Part shown: positions 1 to 16,758 of the stretch, in pieces
Position numbering within the stretch: the first letter of the stretch is position 1
Layout: every line of letters begins with the position of its first letter
Origin: Allodiplogaster sudhausi
Lineage: Eukaryota; Nematoda; Chromadorea; Rhabditida; Diplogasteridae
Direction: 5' to 3'
DNA: 64,000 bases
Assembly (NCBI GenBank): GCA_945643635.1
Contig: CALZFC010000029.1
Coordinates: 301,001-365,000, forward strand
Made by a program: the position numbers and the translations under genes
The notes under the pieces: generated by a model
Told to the model about the DNA's origin: nothing
The model's input: the letters and a program-made list of their open reading frames with translations, nothing else
The model's database searches: none

Positions 1-243
1 AAGGGAAATATCGAGAGATAGAGAGAGAGGACAACGAGAGCGAATGAAGAACCCGGAAAGCGCAAAGTACAATTTGATACGTGTTTATGTTGCTGAGTCC
101 CTGGACATGAGAAGAGTGCAACTCCAAAGCTAACGAACTTTAACGGAAAAGGTGTGGAGAGATTTTTGTCTGTCTGAAGGTGATGGATATCTAGCCTAGC
201 ACTCATTCTAGCGCAATTTAGGGATTTTTTAAAAGTGCAAGAG

Positions 244-288
<45 letters not shown>

Positions 289-2136
289 AACAGATAGTGA
301 GTGACTCAGGAGGCTGATTTGGAAGGCCACGAGAATTAATGACTGTCTGGCGAAAGACTAGAGAGTGTGCGAAGATGAGAGGGCGCAGAGAGGAGAAGAA
401 GTCAAGCGTGGAATAACATGAGCCTAGCGCTGAACCATCTTGAGTGATGTTCGATTGCTCCCTTCAAGTGTGTTTACAACGTCGCTGGTCTCTGTACTCT
501 CTTCGGCAAAAATCTATGTATGTTTTTATATCAGGATGAAATATGTTGGAAAAGGAACATAATGGCTTGAATTCGGTGAATGTGTGTTTAACGAGAGAGG
601 AGCATGCTAAGCCGATTTGCAAATAATGGAGAGAGGAAGAAAGGGAGAGAGCGACAGAGATAACGAGAGATAGAGAGCGATAGCGAAAGAGAGAGAGAGA
701 GAGAGATCGAGATTATTTGCTCAAAAATTCCTCTCTTTTTCCGTTTCAATACATTATCATCGGTCATACATACATCTACCTTGGTGTGATGGGGGGAGAT
801 GGAGGTACAGCAAAAGTTTTTTTAAAGAAATTTTTCTTCACGAATAAGTAGTATATAACTTGGCAAAGGAACAAAGTACGCCGACGTCCCACTGAGTGTA
901 ACTTGATATGGCGACATTTCATTGTAAGAGTTGCATGTATGCATAGAATACGTTAGATTTATGGAGACGTCGTCTCCGTTCCGCAGTAGAATGGACAAGT
1001 AGAAAATGACAAAAGAAAAATTCTTCCACCGTCGTCAGACGCACATTCTTGCCATGTGAAGGAGCACGGATATGGAACGTGTACATTAGAAAGGCATAAA
1101 CTCCGGCCTTGGCCCGGTCCCAACATCCAACCCCCATTATCTCCTCCCCCCCCCCCCTCCACCAAATCGACTTCCTGGGTCATCAACTACCCTAAACAAT
1201 GTTTTTGTTAAAGACTTCAAACGAAGCTCTCCGCCTCCTACCTCCCATCCAGTAGTTAGATGCACTCAGCCAGGTGAAGTTGCACGACTTTGGCACGTGG
1301 ACAACAGAGGAGCACAAATTCCGGCCCGGATCCAGGCCCAACCCACAATAGGTGGTCTCCAACCCCCTTTCCCCCAACCTATTTCCGGGATCATGAACTA
1401 AATGACGTTTGGTGAGAGATTTCAAGCGAAGGGTGTGTGTCAAAGTGTACTATCACGTTGTGTATATTCTCTGCAAAGACGCACAACGATTTCCTCATGT
1501 GGACAAGAATGCCACCTAATTGCATAGACATCATCAAATGTCCTGTGCCGAACAACAACAATTCCTTGCAAGGCGTATGCACTTTCTCGACATTGTTGTT
1601 GCGCTGCAGCAAGGTAGTTCCGGCCTTATTACGGTAATTTCCGTCCGATGACTAACATTAAAGGAAGTGCTATTCACGGAGTGAGTGAAAAGTGAAAATA
1701 TACCCTTGTATTATTTTATATACATATTTTTTATATAAAAATCCGCCACACTTTCCTTCTGGAATTTAACGCTTTCCAGAGAGTGTTTTTTTCTCTGTTT
1801 TGAATGCTGTAAATGTGTTGTTGGTACATACAATCAGGTTCTTGATGGTCAACAGGAAATAAAGTTCTCTCTGCAAGTTCATTCTGGCAAGACACGCGAA
1901 AGAGCATCTCTCTCATCTTTAATAGGATAAAAAAAAGATAAAATTTTTATCAGCGTTCAAAAAATAAAATAATATCGTTTTATTTTACATCTCTCTTTAT
2001 TTTTCGAGTATTTTGTTACAAGTTGCACAATTCGATGTAGACGCATGAAAGAAGTAAGCTGATTATTTATTAAACTCTCTCTGTCTCGCTCTCTCTCCGT
2101 CTCTCTCATTCTCTTTCTCCGTCTCTCTCCCTCTTA

Positions 2137-2172
<36 letters not shown>

Positions 2173-2195
2173 CTCTCTCTTGTTCCCCGAATCAG
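1..2195. other. Intergenic, microsatellite-rich, no supported gene
   Basis: I see no convincing exon here. GA tracts lie at about 247-284 and 620-708, and a CT tract at about 2075-2180. Two diverged direct copies of a segment of roughly 200 bp lie at about 1038-1225 and 1258-1430; they share related blocks, for example a pair of similar 14-mers at 1174 and 1385. The short open frames in this stretch overlap each other on both strands and have no protein-like composition. Confidence 0.5.
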
Positions 2196-3320
2196 TCTGA
2201 TCCGCTCCCCTCTTCAATATGAATTCCTGAAAGAGCAGCTGGAATTTGCTTCGGCTAATTTCGTGAAGTTTTTGTCCTTGTTCATGCCTGTCTTCTTCTT
2301 GTTCGCACTTCGTTATTTGGCTTATTTAGGTACAAATGCACAGTACAAAATTTATTACGAAGGTCTTATTAGAAAAAATTTGTGTTTTCGCAATCCTTGT
2401 ACACATGAAGCAGCTGAATATGTAATTGACCTTACATTGTGCATTGTTTTAGACTTTTAAAACGAATAAATAACTTTTGCTTACCTAACTTTTTATGAAA
2501 TTCAGTATTCGAGACAAGGAAGATCTATGAATGTAAGGACATCCATATACACATGTAAGTATGACTCATTGCAACAGACCATAATGGTAGTGGACATTCG
2601 GGGAGCAATCTCCAAGTTTAAGGCAAGCAATTTGTTCGTTGCTTTCTTTTTGTTTCTACGGTAGAGACAGATAAAAGACGGACGCTCGGCTTATAGCATG
2701 GATATTGACAGGGCGACATCCAGTGTGTGCGTGACTTCTCCGTGATAATGTAGTTTCGAAACACGTTTCCAGAAACAAGCAGTTCATCAGGGTCAACAGG
2801 CCGACTAGAGTAGAACAAGGTTAACACCACTATTCTCTAGATTTTGGCCCTACGAGTCGTACATTATTATGAATCATGCCATGAGAGAGAGAGAGAGAGA
2901 TAGTAACCATTTTTGGGTGTGGCCATCCATGTACATACATACATGTGTATGTACATATGTACTTGGGAATATTCATACATTTCTAAATTCTTCAAGTATT
3001 CGTTCACCCTCCCAAGTGCTCTTGTCCTCTCTCTTCCTGTTTCTCTGTCTGTCGCCTTCCATCTCTCTCTTCCTCTCTCTCACTTTCTTCCTACCTAATC
3101 CCAATCCTCCATCTCTCTCTCGATCTCTAATTGGCTGCACTCTCGAAGTCCTTTTTTCACGCAACGAACAGGCTCTGGAATGCGGCGTTCGCTCTTCGCC
3201 CAATTGTGCCTCTGGTATGACTAAAAATCATTAGAAGAATATTGCAATTACGACAACCCAAACTCTCCGGCACCAGTGAAGAGCTCAGATGAAAGGAGTG
3301 AAGCTGATGCAGACTTGTAG
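2196..3320 (+). CDS. Possible 3' part of an unidentified gene (orphan exons)
   Basis: Three fragments look like exons, but they are not joined into a full model. 2196-2329 follows a strong CT-rich tract ending in AG and ends at AG|GTAC. It reads as a short polar stretch followed by a hydrophobic segment (FLSLFMPVFFLFAL) that could span a membrane. 3172-3214 follows a pyrimidine-rich acceptor and ends at G|GTATGA. Joined in phase to 3238-3320, it gives a short Cys-containing stretch followed by an acidic Ser/Pro tail ending at TAG 3318. An AATAAA lies at 3485-3490, 165 bases after that stop. The exons between 2329 and 3172 are unresolved. No family recognised. Confidence 0.25.
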
Positions 3321-3484
3321 GCTGCGTAATAGGACCGACCATTGTCAATCTTCGAGATTCGCGTTCCTCTGCATTTCCTCTGACCATGAGCAATGATGAG
3401 AAAGACCAGCAGAAAACTTGCTCTCGCTAGGCTAGACTACGGGTTGTGCTGGCAAGAAGGCACTCACTCTTCTTCTTCCTAGTC

Positions 3485-3490
3485 AATAAA
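3485..3490 (+). terminator. Candidate polyadenylation signal AATAAA
   Basis: AATAAA followed by a T-rich stretch, 165 bases downstream of the possible stop codon at 3318. It supports the orphan exons only weakly, because AATAAA is common in AT-rich intergenic DNA. Confidence 0.25.
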
Positions 3491-3789
3491 ATTTTTTTGG
3501 CAAATTCCTGATGAGAACACTCCATGAGTCACTCTCCGGCTCTTTCAGTGCATCACATTTATCGAAGCTAATCATTCTTTCGCTCGTGCTTATCCTGGCA
3601 ACAAAAAAGTAGCCCCATGCTCAATGTGGGCACTTCGAAGAGGCAGGCTGGCTCTCTGCGTGGGTGTATGGACACTGCTTTTTAGTAAGCTGCCAAAGGG
3701 ACGTTCAAGAGCACCGGACGGCTCTAGATATGCCAAAAAGAGGTGACATTCAGAGCCAGCTTCAGCTTTGGAGTTTGGGGACTAAAAGA

Positions 3790-3949
3790 AGAGGGACCGG
3801 AGAGAGAGAGAGAGATGAGATAGAGCGATGGAAAGAAAGAAAGAGAGAGTGGAAAAGAAAGAGAGGGACGAAGAAGTGGAGAGAGAGAAGAGAAGAGAGA
3901 GAAAGAGAGCGAGAGCGCGAGAGAGAGAGAGAGAGAGAGAGAGAAAAGA

Positions 3950-4002
<53 letters not shown>

Positions 4003-4640
4003 CGACTGAATGGCCTAGGGCATTCTTTTGTGACTAAAATCGTCGCTCGGAATATGAATGCCCTAATGACTCCCGGCCGGGGGCTGTGTATGGAGGGCGC
4101 GGACACCAGTGGGCACCACAGCGTCGCCGGAGCGACCGGCAATGGCATGGGCAAGAAGAGTAGGAGAAAGAGAGAAAGACAGGAAGAGAGAGAGGGAGAA
4201 AGAGAGAGAGAGAGATTATGAGAGAGAATGAGGGAGAATGATATATAGAGAGAGAAAGAGAGATAGAGAGAGAGAGAGTGTGTGTGGAGGCCATCACGAT
4301 GCAGGCACCGGAACAAAAGCCGCGTGTCCAGAAGGGTCTAGAAGGAGCATCCGAGAGAGAGAGAGAGTTAGAGAAAAGGATGGAGATGGAAGAAGGTCTG
4401 AGGCTGATGTGCGGTTTGGACGGAAACAGCAGACGTTTTCGACTCTGTAACAGGTAAAAGAGTGAGAGGAGAGAGAGAGAGGAAGAGAGAAGAGAGAAAT
4501 AGAGAGAAGGCAAAAGTGGAACTTCTGAAAGAGCATTTTGAAATGGGCAAAGACAGCGAGAGAAAGAGTGCGAGAGATATTGAGAGAGAGGTAGAAAGAG
4601 GAAAAGAGAGAAAAGGATGACTTTGCAAAGTGCATTCTGG
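3790..4640. repeat. Long GA-rich tract (purine strand +)
   Basis: About 850 bases dominated by GAGA, GAAA and AGAG on the + strand, interrupted by two mixed-composition islands (about 4012-4155 and 4270-4340). The Arg/Glu and Leu/Ser open frames predicted across it on the two strands are products of the repeat, not genes. Confidence 0.8.
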
Positions 4641-5155
4641 CTTCTTCTTCTCTGCTACAGCTGAGCTTCATCCCGTTATTCTTCTTACGAGAGTCGGTCA
4701 AAGTGGTTATTCATCTGTCACCGATTCCATATTTATATATTTACTGTAATTTCCGTTTTCTTTGCTTATAAGTGCATCTATGCCGTTGTTATTTCTCGCA
4801 TAAATTTTATGTGAATAAAGTTATAGGAAAAGATAACTTGTATGTATATATAAACATATATGAATGTAAGTTCCTGTATTTCTCTATCTCTTTTTCTCTC
4901 TCTCTCTCTCACTTTCTCTTCCTACTTCAAGTGCGCGCAAAAGATATTTCTTCACAGAAACAAAAAAAAGAGAGACCAAAATGAGTTTATTCCGTCTTTC
5001 TCTCAACACTACTCTTCTCATTTCAAGCCACAATTACGCGATATTAATACGTTGTCACCAAAGAAATACAAGTTTAATTAATCAGTTAATAATTAATTAA
5101 TTAACTAAATTAATCAACAATAAAGAAATGAAGTAATGATACACAGGTAAGAAAC

Positions 5156-9431
<4,276 letters not shown>

Positions 9432-9503
9432 ATGATACGGTTCAATTAAATAAGTGTAGATCTTTAGCAACTTGTTTTCTTCCAAAATCTCTCCCAATTT
9501 CAG

Positions 9504-9897
9504 TCACGCTCAACGTTATTGGCTTCAATATCAACAATATTGATAATATTAACGTAAACAGTACTGCTAATGTTGTTCCCAATAATCTTGAGCAGGACAT
9601 AAGTAATCGCAATCAATAATATTAATAATGTTAATATTATTTAGAATTTTATTTTATAGTGCCACAGTAGGCAATATCTACTAACTGGCGCATTATTATT
9701 GGTGCTACAGTATGAGTACTTTATCATGTTCACAGTGAGCGCTATTATTAGTGCTACAGTATCTTTTATTCTTCATTATGTGTGTTAACACAGCGAGCTA
9801 CGCCAATGGCACGGCCAGTCGTGCTGGCAGCCGACTCAATAGTCGCGGGACCGCGCAGAGTCGCGCCACAGCACGAAGTCGCGTCTCACGGGAATGA
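9504..9897 (+). CDS. Possible alternative C-terminal exons of alpha-tubulin
   Basis: A splice donor (G|GTGCAT) inside the last tubulin codons at 9423 would bypass the TAA at 9429. It joins in phase either to 9794-9897 alone or through 9504-9602 (acceptor CCAATTTCAG, donor A|GTAATC). The 9794-9897 exon is GC-rich, unlike the surrounding AT-rich DNA. In the frame set by both routes it reads as a basic Ser/Arg/Gly/Ala tail (motifs ASRAGSRLNSR, SRATARSRVSRE) ending at TGA 9895. Total length would be 505 residues, or 538 with the middle exon. A second frame through 9794 is also open, so the coding frame is inferred from phase rather than proven. Confidence 0.45.
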
Positions 9898-10367
9898 CAT
9901 GGGAGGGAAGGATGATGTCATCGATCTCGATATCGAGGGAAAATCAAAAATCAGTCATAATTTTATATGCAGCTTAAATCGATAGATTAAAAGTAAAAAA
10001 TATCAATCGATAATTTTGTTGCAGCTTAAATCGATCTCTTTTTATATATTTTCTTGTGATGATGCCGATTACGGAAGAGCAATTTTGATGTGAAAAAAGC
10101 GTGAAGTTTGTGATCCTTTTCTTTTGCCACACATATTCATGTGATCTTTTTTCTACTTCTACTTCTATCGTGAACACGTCCACACTGTTTTGCCTTTTTT
10201 CCAAGTCATCTCGATGGCCTGTTCTCTCATTTACTACATACGAGAAATCTCGTTGTCAATGTGTCTGCAAAAAGAAAAAGAAAAAGAGTACTTCTGCAAT
10301 TTAATACCTATTCTGGTTGTATTTTGTATTTTCAAAATTGTTCTAAACGATTGCTTCTGATCATATT

Positions 10368-10373
10368 AATAAA
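10368..10373 (+). terminator. Candidate polyadenylation signal, probably tubulin
   Basis: AATAAA about 470 bases after the alternative tubulin stop. Its surroundings are conserved at 35933-35938, downstream of DEG/ENaC copy 1, because this flank was duplicated. Confidence 0.35.
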
Positions 10374-11474
10374 GCCGTTTCTTGTTTTCGTGTGCCATCA
10401 CAATTTGCATTGTCGCGAAATATGTAAATGTACATAAATTCGCTACTAATTCTGTGAAGTGTACTTTGACACTTCTGACATTCTAGCGGTTGATCTAATA
10501 CATAGATATCGCCGCTGGGCACTTGTTGACAGGATTCTAATGGAATCTTTCGTTTCCGGTAAACTGTCAGACAATTAAACGAATATCTTCCCGGAGAAAT
10601 GCTGTTAAGTAAAGAAGCAGAAGAATTCCGTCAAGGTGAAATATCGTGGATCAGGATGCGAAACGAAGACAAGCCCCTCCCCATTAATTCATTTAAAAGA
10701 GGGCGACGATTGCTGAATAATTGTGTTTCCCAGTGTCTCCCAGTGTCTCAAGTGTATTCAGCTTTATTCTCTACTATCTCACTTCTGTGCCTTTCTTTTA
10801 TTACCGATTGTACTCGATTAACTTGCGTGAAATAAACATTTCGATTCCAACTCTCTCTCTTCTTATCACCGTCTAAAAGAGGTTTACCAGTGATAATAGG
10901 CGAGCACATTAGATCCACTGCTACCGCTCCGCGACATGCATCATTCATGCCGAATGGAATACAAATCTATGAAGGTGCTATATTCTCGAATGGTCCTCAT
11001 TGTCAGAAGCGCCAACATGGGGAGGAAGCGCACTGATTTAGGCACATTTGAGAGAGAGTGAGAGTGAGTGAGAGACTGAGAAAGAGAGAGGGAGAGAGAA
11101 TGAGTGAGAGAGAGAGAGAAACCTTGAATAGGGCAGGCATACAAAATGGTCATGGGCACACTTTGATAAGTCAAATATGAAATTCATTTTTTATTTTGCT
11201 TTATTTTCTCTTTCAGAAAAATTCAGAAATGATCGCAATATTTTATCACCGATGCTTCGAAAATAAATCTTAGATGCCATTAAGATCTGCCTCGATCCAG
11301 AAGCACTTTGTTGCTTGGTTTCCTGAGATTTATGTGTTTTACTGCTCATAAAGAAGCCGATGTAAAATTTCGCCTTTTCGAACCCTGTTTTATGCCAGTA
11401 ACAAAATGTACCCATAGAGAACACAAAAAGCATGTTTTAGCTTCTTCGATTTGGCTTTTCTCTCCTAATGTTCA

Positions 11475-11518
11475 GCATTGTCCTTTTCCATTAGTGTCCG
11501 TCAGGTACGGGTATAAAA
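11475..11518 (+). promoter_or_regulatory. Candidate core promoter of DEG/ENaC copy 1
   Basis: TATAAAA at 11512-11518 is preceded by a block reading CATTGTCCTTTTCCATTAG. The same arrangement occurs upstream of copy 2, although much of the neighbouring DNA has diverged. The distance to the ATG is 636 bases here and 291 bases in copy 2. The assignment as a promoter is inferred from conservation and the TATA match. Confidence 0.4.
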
Positions 11519-12099
11519 TGTAGCCACGTATTTCGAATTTTGTTCAAAGAATAAAATATATTGTCATCCAGCCTCTTTGCAAGCCTGAATTTGCAAATTA
11601 AATTTGTAATTGCGATGAATTTCGTAGGTAAATTTGCAGGAAAATTTGATCATTTGTTCATTTGTAATTTTGTTGAAATATGTTTTGCTTATTATAAATA
11701 CACACTGCAAAAAAAGAAATTTTACCCTGACAACGCTCTCTCCTCTCACTCGTTCACTCATATTCCGGCACATTTACATAAGTATTATAACATCTCGGCG
11801 TCTGTCACGAATTTTTCGTGGTTTTTCTTTCTCTGTGTAATTTTTTATGTTGCGTTCAAATTCTAGTGCCGTCTCACTGTATTTAATTAGTGTGGCCTGA
11901 GCGAGCTATCATTGCTAAACTCGCCCGGTCTCTGCGTCTCTAGCACTCTATATTTCTCATCCTCTCGCTTCTTGATCGCGTTCAACTGAGGAAGCCAAAG
12001 ACAGTGCCGATCTCACACAATCGGCCCATCTAGGTCTCGATATATTGATTGATTATTATATAGTGTTCCTCCTAATCCCCAATCGGTATTCCAAGTTAC

Positions 12100-12133
12100 G
12101 TCGAATTCCGTAACCCGCGTTACGGAATTCGAC
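12100..12133. repeat. Perfect 15-bp inverted repeat just upstream of copy 1 ATG
   Basis: GTCGAATTCCGTAAC at 12100-12114 and its exact reverse complement at 12119-12133 are separated by 4 bases, 15 bases before the ATG at 12148. The structure is absent from the corresponding position of copy 2. It could be the residue of an excised or miniature insertion, or an RNA hairpin. Confidence 0.7.
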
Positions 12134-12600
12134 ATCGCATCTCGACGATGATGAGGCGTCCCTCCACGACGTCGACGTCTTCCTTCAATCGTTTCTGCGA
12201 GTTCACGACGCTCAACGGCGTGCGCTTCGTGCACAGCAAGTATCCCGTCTGGTTTAGGTCGGTTTATTCGGGTAATAAAGGAGAAGAATAATTACCAAAA
12301 AATTCATAATATAGGAGAAAAAAAAATTAAAGAAATTAATGCGCTGTCGAATTGCGGCGTGAAGTGATAGCAAGCGCGCGAATGACAATGCGAATTGTCT
12401 CATTAATGCTGTATCTTACCAAACATTTTATAACAATGTCTATGAACGTATATGGATAAAATATTTATAAAAAAAATTATCCTATTGTTAGACTCATGGC
12501 CGGCGTCATTCTCCTGTGCAGCTTTGGATTCATGCTTAATCAGATCCGCGAAATCATTACAAAGCTCGCGCAACAGCCGCTGGCCGTCGATATATCTCAG

Positions 12601-13732
12601 CCGCGCCTTCATTCTATGGTAAAATTTCCGGGAGCGGTGCGGGAACTTTCAGAATTCCCGCACCGGTCCCGGAAAGTTCCTGGAGAAAATCTTGAGTGGT
12701 GCGGGAAAGTTCCCGGAGAAAACAGTCTGTCATGCGCACTAAAATTACATTCCTTTTGCATGAAGATATTTATTCGTATATTTTATTACTTTGATATACA
12801 TTTTCAAATTAGAATTTCGTCGTAAGCTGTTCTTCCTCCTGCATTGCAAAGAAAGTCTAACTTTCCATTGGAAAGAAAAGACCATTTTAACTTGTAACAA
12901 TGACGACTTCATTTTCTTTGTGTGCATATTTTGGCTCAAATTACATTTTTTCTCCAGCTGTATTAATAATCAAAGAACCGGATTCTCTAAAAAATAAAGT
13001 GAGAAAATATATAGTTCTTGAGAACGAAGGAGCAACTTTTCGTTGCAATTCATAGCTTTCTGGAAAGATGTAAGAAAGAAAGTTTGAAAGAAAGAAATCA
13101 AGGATGAAAGTAGGAGGCAAAGTATGAAATAAGGAAAGAAAGGAAGAAATAAAGACAGAAAGTAAGTAAGAATAGGTAAGTTAGAAAGAAAGAAATAAAG
13201 TAAGAAAGAAGGAAAGAAAATAAGCATGAAATAAAGTATGAAAGATTGTAGGAAAAAAGAAAGAAAGATAGTAAGAAACAAAGTAAGAAGGAAAGAAAGA
13301 AAGTAAGAAGGAAACAAACTAAGAAACAAAGAAAGAAAGAAAGATGCCTAGAAAAAAATCTCCCGGACCTAAACGCGACATGGGTTCGGGTGTCGGTGAG
13401 CGTTACTTCCCGGAAATCGCTTTGACTGCGAGAGAAAACTAAAGAAAACCACGAAATGAGAGAGGCCAGACAAACCATATCTCGAGTAGGTTTGTCTGCG
13501 CCTCCACTTTTACACGCTATTTCTCACGATTTGAAAGATGCGGGATCTTTCCCGGAGCGCTGGGTACATTTGAACAAAATCGGCCCGGTATCTTTCCCGG
13601 AGCGGTCAAGAAAACCTCCGAGGTTCCATGCTATAGCATATAAAAAGTCCGGGAAAGTTCCTGCACACCTCAGAACAATTTTTTTCGAGTTCCGGGATCC
13701 CTGACCGAACTTTCTTGAGAATGAAGGCGCGG
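12601..13732. mobile_element. Harbinger-like non-autonomous element A
   Basis: A 1132-bp insertion with termini CCGCGCCTTCATTCT / AGAATGAAGGCGCGG and CAG on both sides (12598-12600, 13733-13735). Copy 2 has the uninterrupted site. Three-base CWG target duplications are characteristic of Harbinger transposons. CGGGAAAGTTCC-type motifs recur near both ends, and the middle is a GAAA-rich tract (about 13070-13345). No transposase frame. It interrupts exon 2 exactly at its donor site. Confidence 0.75.
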
Positions 13733-13911
13733 CAGGTATTGTTTAGATAAAGTGATGATTAAAACATTAAGATAAAAAAATCTATAATTTGAAAGAAATA
13801 TATATACTTTTTTCATCCGTTTTAGACGGTAAACGACTCTCTTCGCTACCCGATCATGCTCATTTGCCAGGAACGTCAAAACGAGTAGGGTTTGGTGTCA
13901 TATTACAAATA

Positions 13912-15108
13912 CAGTGGCGCTCACAATCAGAGAAACGTGAACTTTAGGTTTTTCTCACATATTTTCCGTCAAAGTTAATGAAACTTCATGAAAGTTTCAG
14001 TGTTATTTCAGTATACTTACAGAATTATAGTAGCAGATCATTGGTTTCATTGATCCACAACAGGGCTAGAAAAAATCAATAATTCGAATTACCCAACTTT
14101 GCACATTTATGCGTGCAAGACAAAATGATTTATTTCATCGGTATTCTGGTAGTTTTCATTGGTTACATGGCTTAGCTGTATTCTAGAACATCTCTGCGAT
14201 AACTTTTTGGTCTAATATCTATTTTCTCACATGCGGTTTCATGCTGCCTGCCTCCAGGTCGCGATCCATGCACGCGGCCTGGGATTCAGAAGGCACAGGA
14301 GGATAAAATCGATCATTTACAGCTATACATATGGTAATAATGATTTTAACATATTCACAGAGAATTATTGAACTTATTCAGCACCGCACTACTCTATGCC
14401 CTGGAACATTCAGACGATCTACCACTCCCCTTGTGGCCTCATGAAGCCAGGGATGAAATAGGGCTTCCGGATGTAGAAAAGCCTATTAAATATCATTTGA
14501 GATAGGCAAACCCGTCTTCCAAACGCGGACCCCTGCATAACATCACGTTTAACATCATCCTTCTACGCTGAGGGCCAATGTTGACCGCAGTCTTCAAAGT
14601 GTGCACAAATTGTTAGCACCTAATTTGCACAGCTCAAGAAACCATTTGAATTAGTTTAGTGATTACCTGCGAATATGTGGACATCATTAATACTCTAGGC
14701 AGAGCAGTAAATGATCGATTTTATCCAGCTGAACCTCCTGCATCTAAGGCCGAGTGAATGAATCCTGATCTGAAGGAAGGGGCATGTAACGGCATATGAT
14801 TAAATAACAATTAGGCCAAAAACTTATCGCGGGGATGTCATAGAATATATACCAACCATCTATCCAATATACAATGCCCGAATATCAAAGAAATAAATCA
14901 TTTTGTCTTGCACGCATAAAAGTGCAAAATTGGGTAATTCGAATTATTGATTTTTTCTAGCCCTGTAGTTTATCAATGAAACCAATAATCTGCTACTATA
15001 ATTCTGTCAGTATACTGAAATAACCCTGAAGCTTTCATGAAGTTTCAAAAACTTTGACGGAAAATATGTGAGAAAAACCTAAAGTTCACCTTTCTCTGAG
15101 CGCCACTG
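13912..15108. mobile_element. Tc1/mariner-like TA-flanked element with long inverted arms
   Basis: It begins CAGTGGCGCTCA and ends TGAGCGCCACTG, flanked by TA (13910-13911 and 15109-15110), the target of Tc1/mariner elements. The arms are inverted copies over several hundred bases, for example around 14071-14140 against 14888-14958 and near 14291 against 14700. There is no long open frame, so it is non-autonomous or decayed. It lies in intron 3 of DEG/ENaC copy 1. A related right-end remnant lies in copy 2. Confidence 0.75.
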
Positions 15109-16758
15109 TATATCAAGGATCAAAGATCAAACATCAACTACCAAACATCAAACATCACAGATCAATCAACAACAATCAAAGTTCATCGTTAAATGATCAA
15201 CGATCCATTCAGAGGTCTCTTGACGCTTCCACCCAACAACGATGGCGTCTTCTCAATTCAGCAGCGCATTTCAGAAGACACACCACTTCATGTAGGATGA
15301 GAAGATTTATTGGATTTAAAAGATAGCACGGAGAAGAAAATTTAAAAAATATATTCTCTTAAATATAAATGCTGGAATTTTGCAGGAATTCTCCTACTTT
15401 TATTCGCGTTCTTTGCTATACATCACCGAGCAAATCGTGATAATTTTAGTATGTAAATAATTGAGATGCGATTCGCTCAGTTTTCTATGCAAGAGCCATG
15501 GGACGAGCTTTCTGGGCCGTACTGTTGTAGGCATCCCTTCTTTAGGCACTCAGCGCGCAATACTTCCTCGACAAACTTCCTGCAACGAATGCCAATCTCG
15601 AACAGTGGGCGAGCCTGCTACAAGTAGAAGCGGTTTGGAATTTTAATAATTCGCGCGTTTTTTAAATCAATTTTTGCTAAACGAAATAAAATTCTGCAAA
15701 ATAGCACCATTTGCTTTAACATTATTTTAGTTTTATTTTAATTTTAATTTTGCTCTTTTTCGGGGTAGAATAAACAGCCTGGCGCACGAAACGTCAGCGT
15801 TATTCCCGACATCGCGTACAAGATCGAGATACTTAAATTCTCGAACTTTCGTGTACGTATCATTTATATGTCTTTCTCCTCAATAGAATATTCTTCCATT
15901 TAAAGGAGATCACAAGGGAAAAACTCCTACCACGAAGTATGCATGAGTTTTATGTTCTGAATTTCAACGGCCCCGTCGGCGACGCCGTAGCTCTTTCAAT
16001 TTTTTTTAAATGGCGGGAAATAAAATATCCGCGAATTCAAAGTAGAGAATACGTTAATTTCCTCAGGGCAGAGGGACTTTTGTGACTTCGGGACACTTGC
16101 AAATGAAGTTTCTAGCTCAATGCTCTTTAGTTGGTCACACAAACCAGCTGCGAGTGAAAATTGCAAGAGCGCGATGTGAAAATAGCACTCGGGCGAAGGA
16201 GAATGCGAATGGTGTTTTAAATCTCACATAATTTTTTGGTGGCGACCGCCCTGCTTAAATATGTAATCAATTAAAAAAATAAAAATAAATGCGATCACTG
16301 CAAAATGATATGATCGTTCAAACCCGTTCGAATGCGGGTTTGCATAGCGTTTTGCCTGGTAACACCGCGTCATCTTCATAGGCCCCAAAATGGACTAAAA
16401 AAGCCGCTCGTCGCTAACGCCTCAAAAATCTGTTCATTTTATAATGTTCGAGATATACGTAATTGATGGACATCGGTCGTAAATTGGTGAAAGATCAGAT
16501 GCCCGGAAGTCTACTATGTTCAAAACGGCACATGAGAGAATAAGTGTAATGCCTATCCCAGGGCAGACGCGTCAATTCAATTCTTCATTTCAGTATTATC
16601 TTTTCAAAGCGTGGTTCGCCAACTTCCGCTTGAAAGCGCAGCCGGTTTCGCTGATTGTGGAAGAGCAGCCGGAGATCACTCCTACGTTAGAAGACGTCAA
16701 CTCTTACCAGACATTCTGGGACGACTGTTACCTCGAGCAGCTCAGTGTGCCCATCCAA

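Larger units (their letters stand above)
9898..12099. other. Tubulin 3' flank and upstream region of DEG/ENaC copy 1
   Basis: No gene seen. The interval from about 10058 to 11560 is related to 35700-37880 upstream of copy 2, so the tandem duplication includes this flank. Shared blocks include the surroundings of AATAAA 10368-10373 (equivalent 35933-35938), the GA-rich tract at 11051-11120 (36078-36190), the segment near 11275-11400 (36355-36500) and the TATA region near 11512. Confidence 0.6.

Noticed and set aside
3762..4701. Long Arg/Glu and Leu/Ser open frames on both strands
   Set aside because: They are translations of GA/CT microsatellites; every frame is open and composition is purely repeat-driven.
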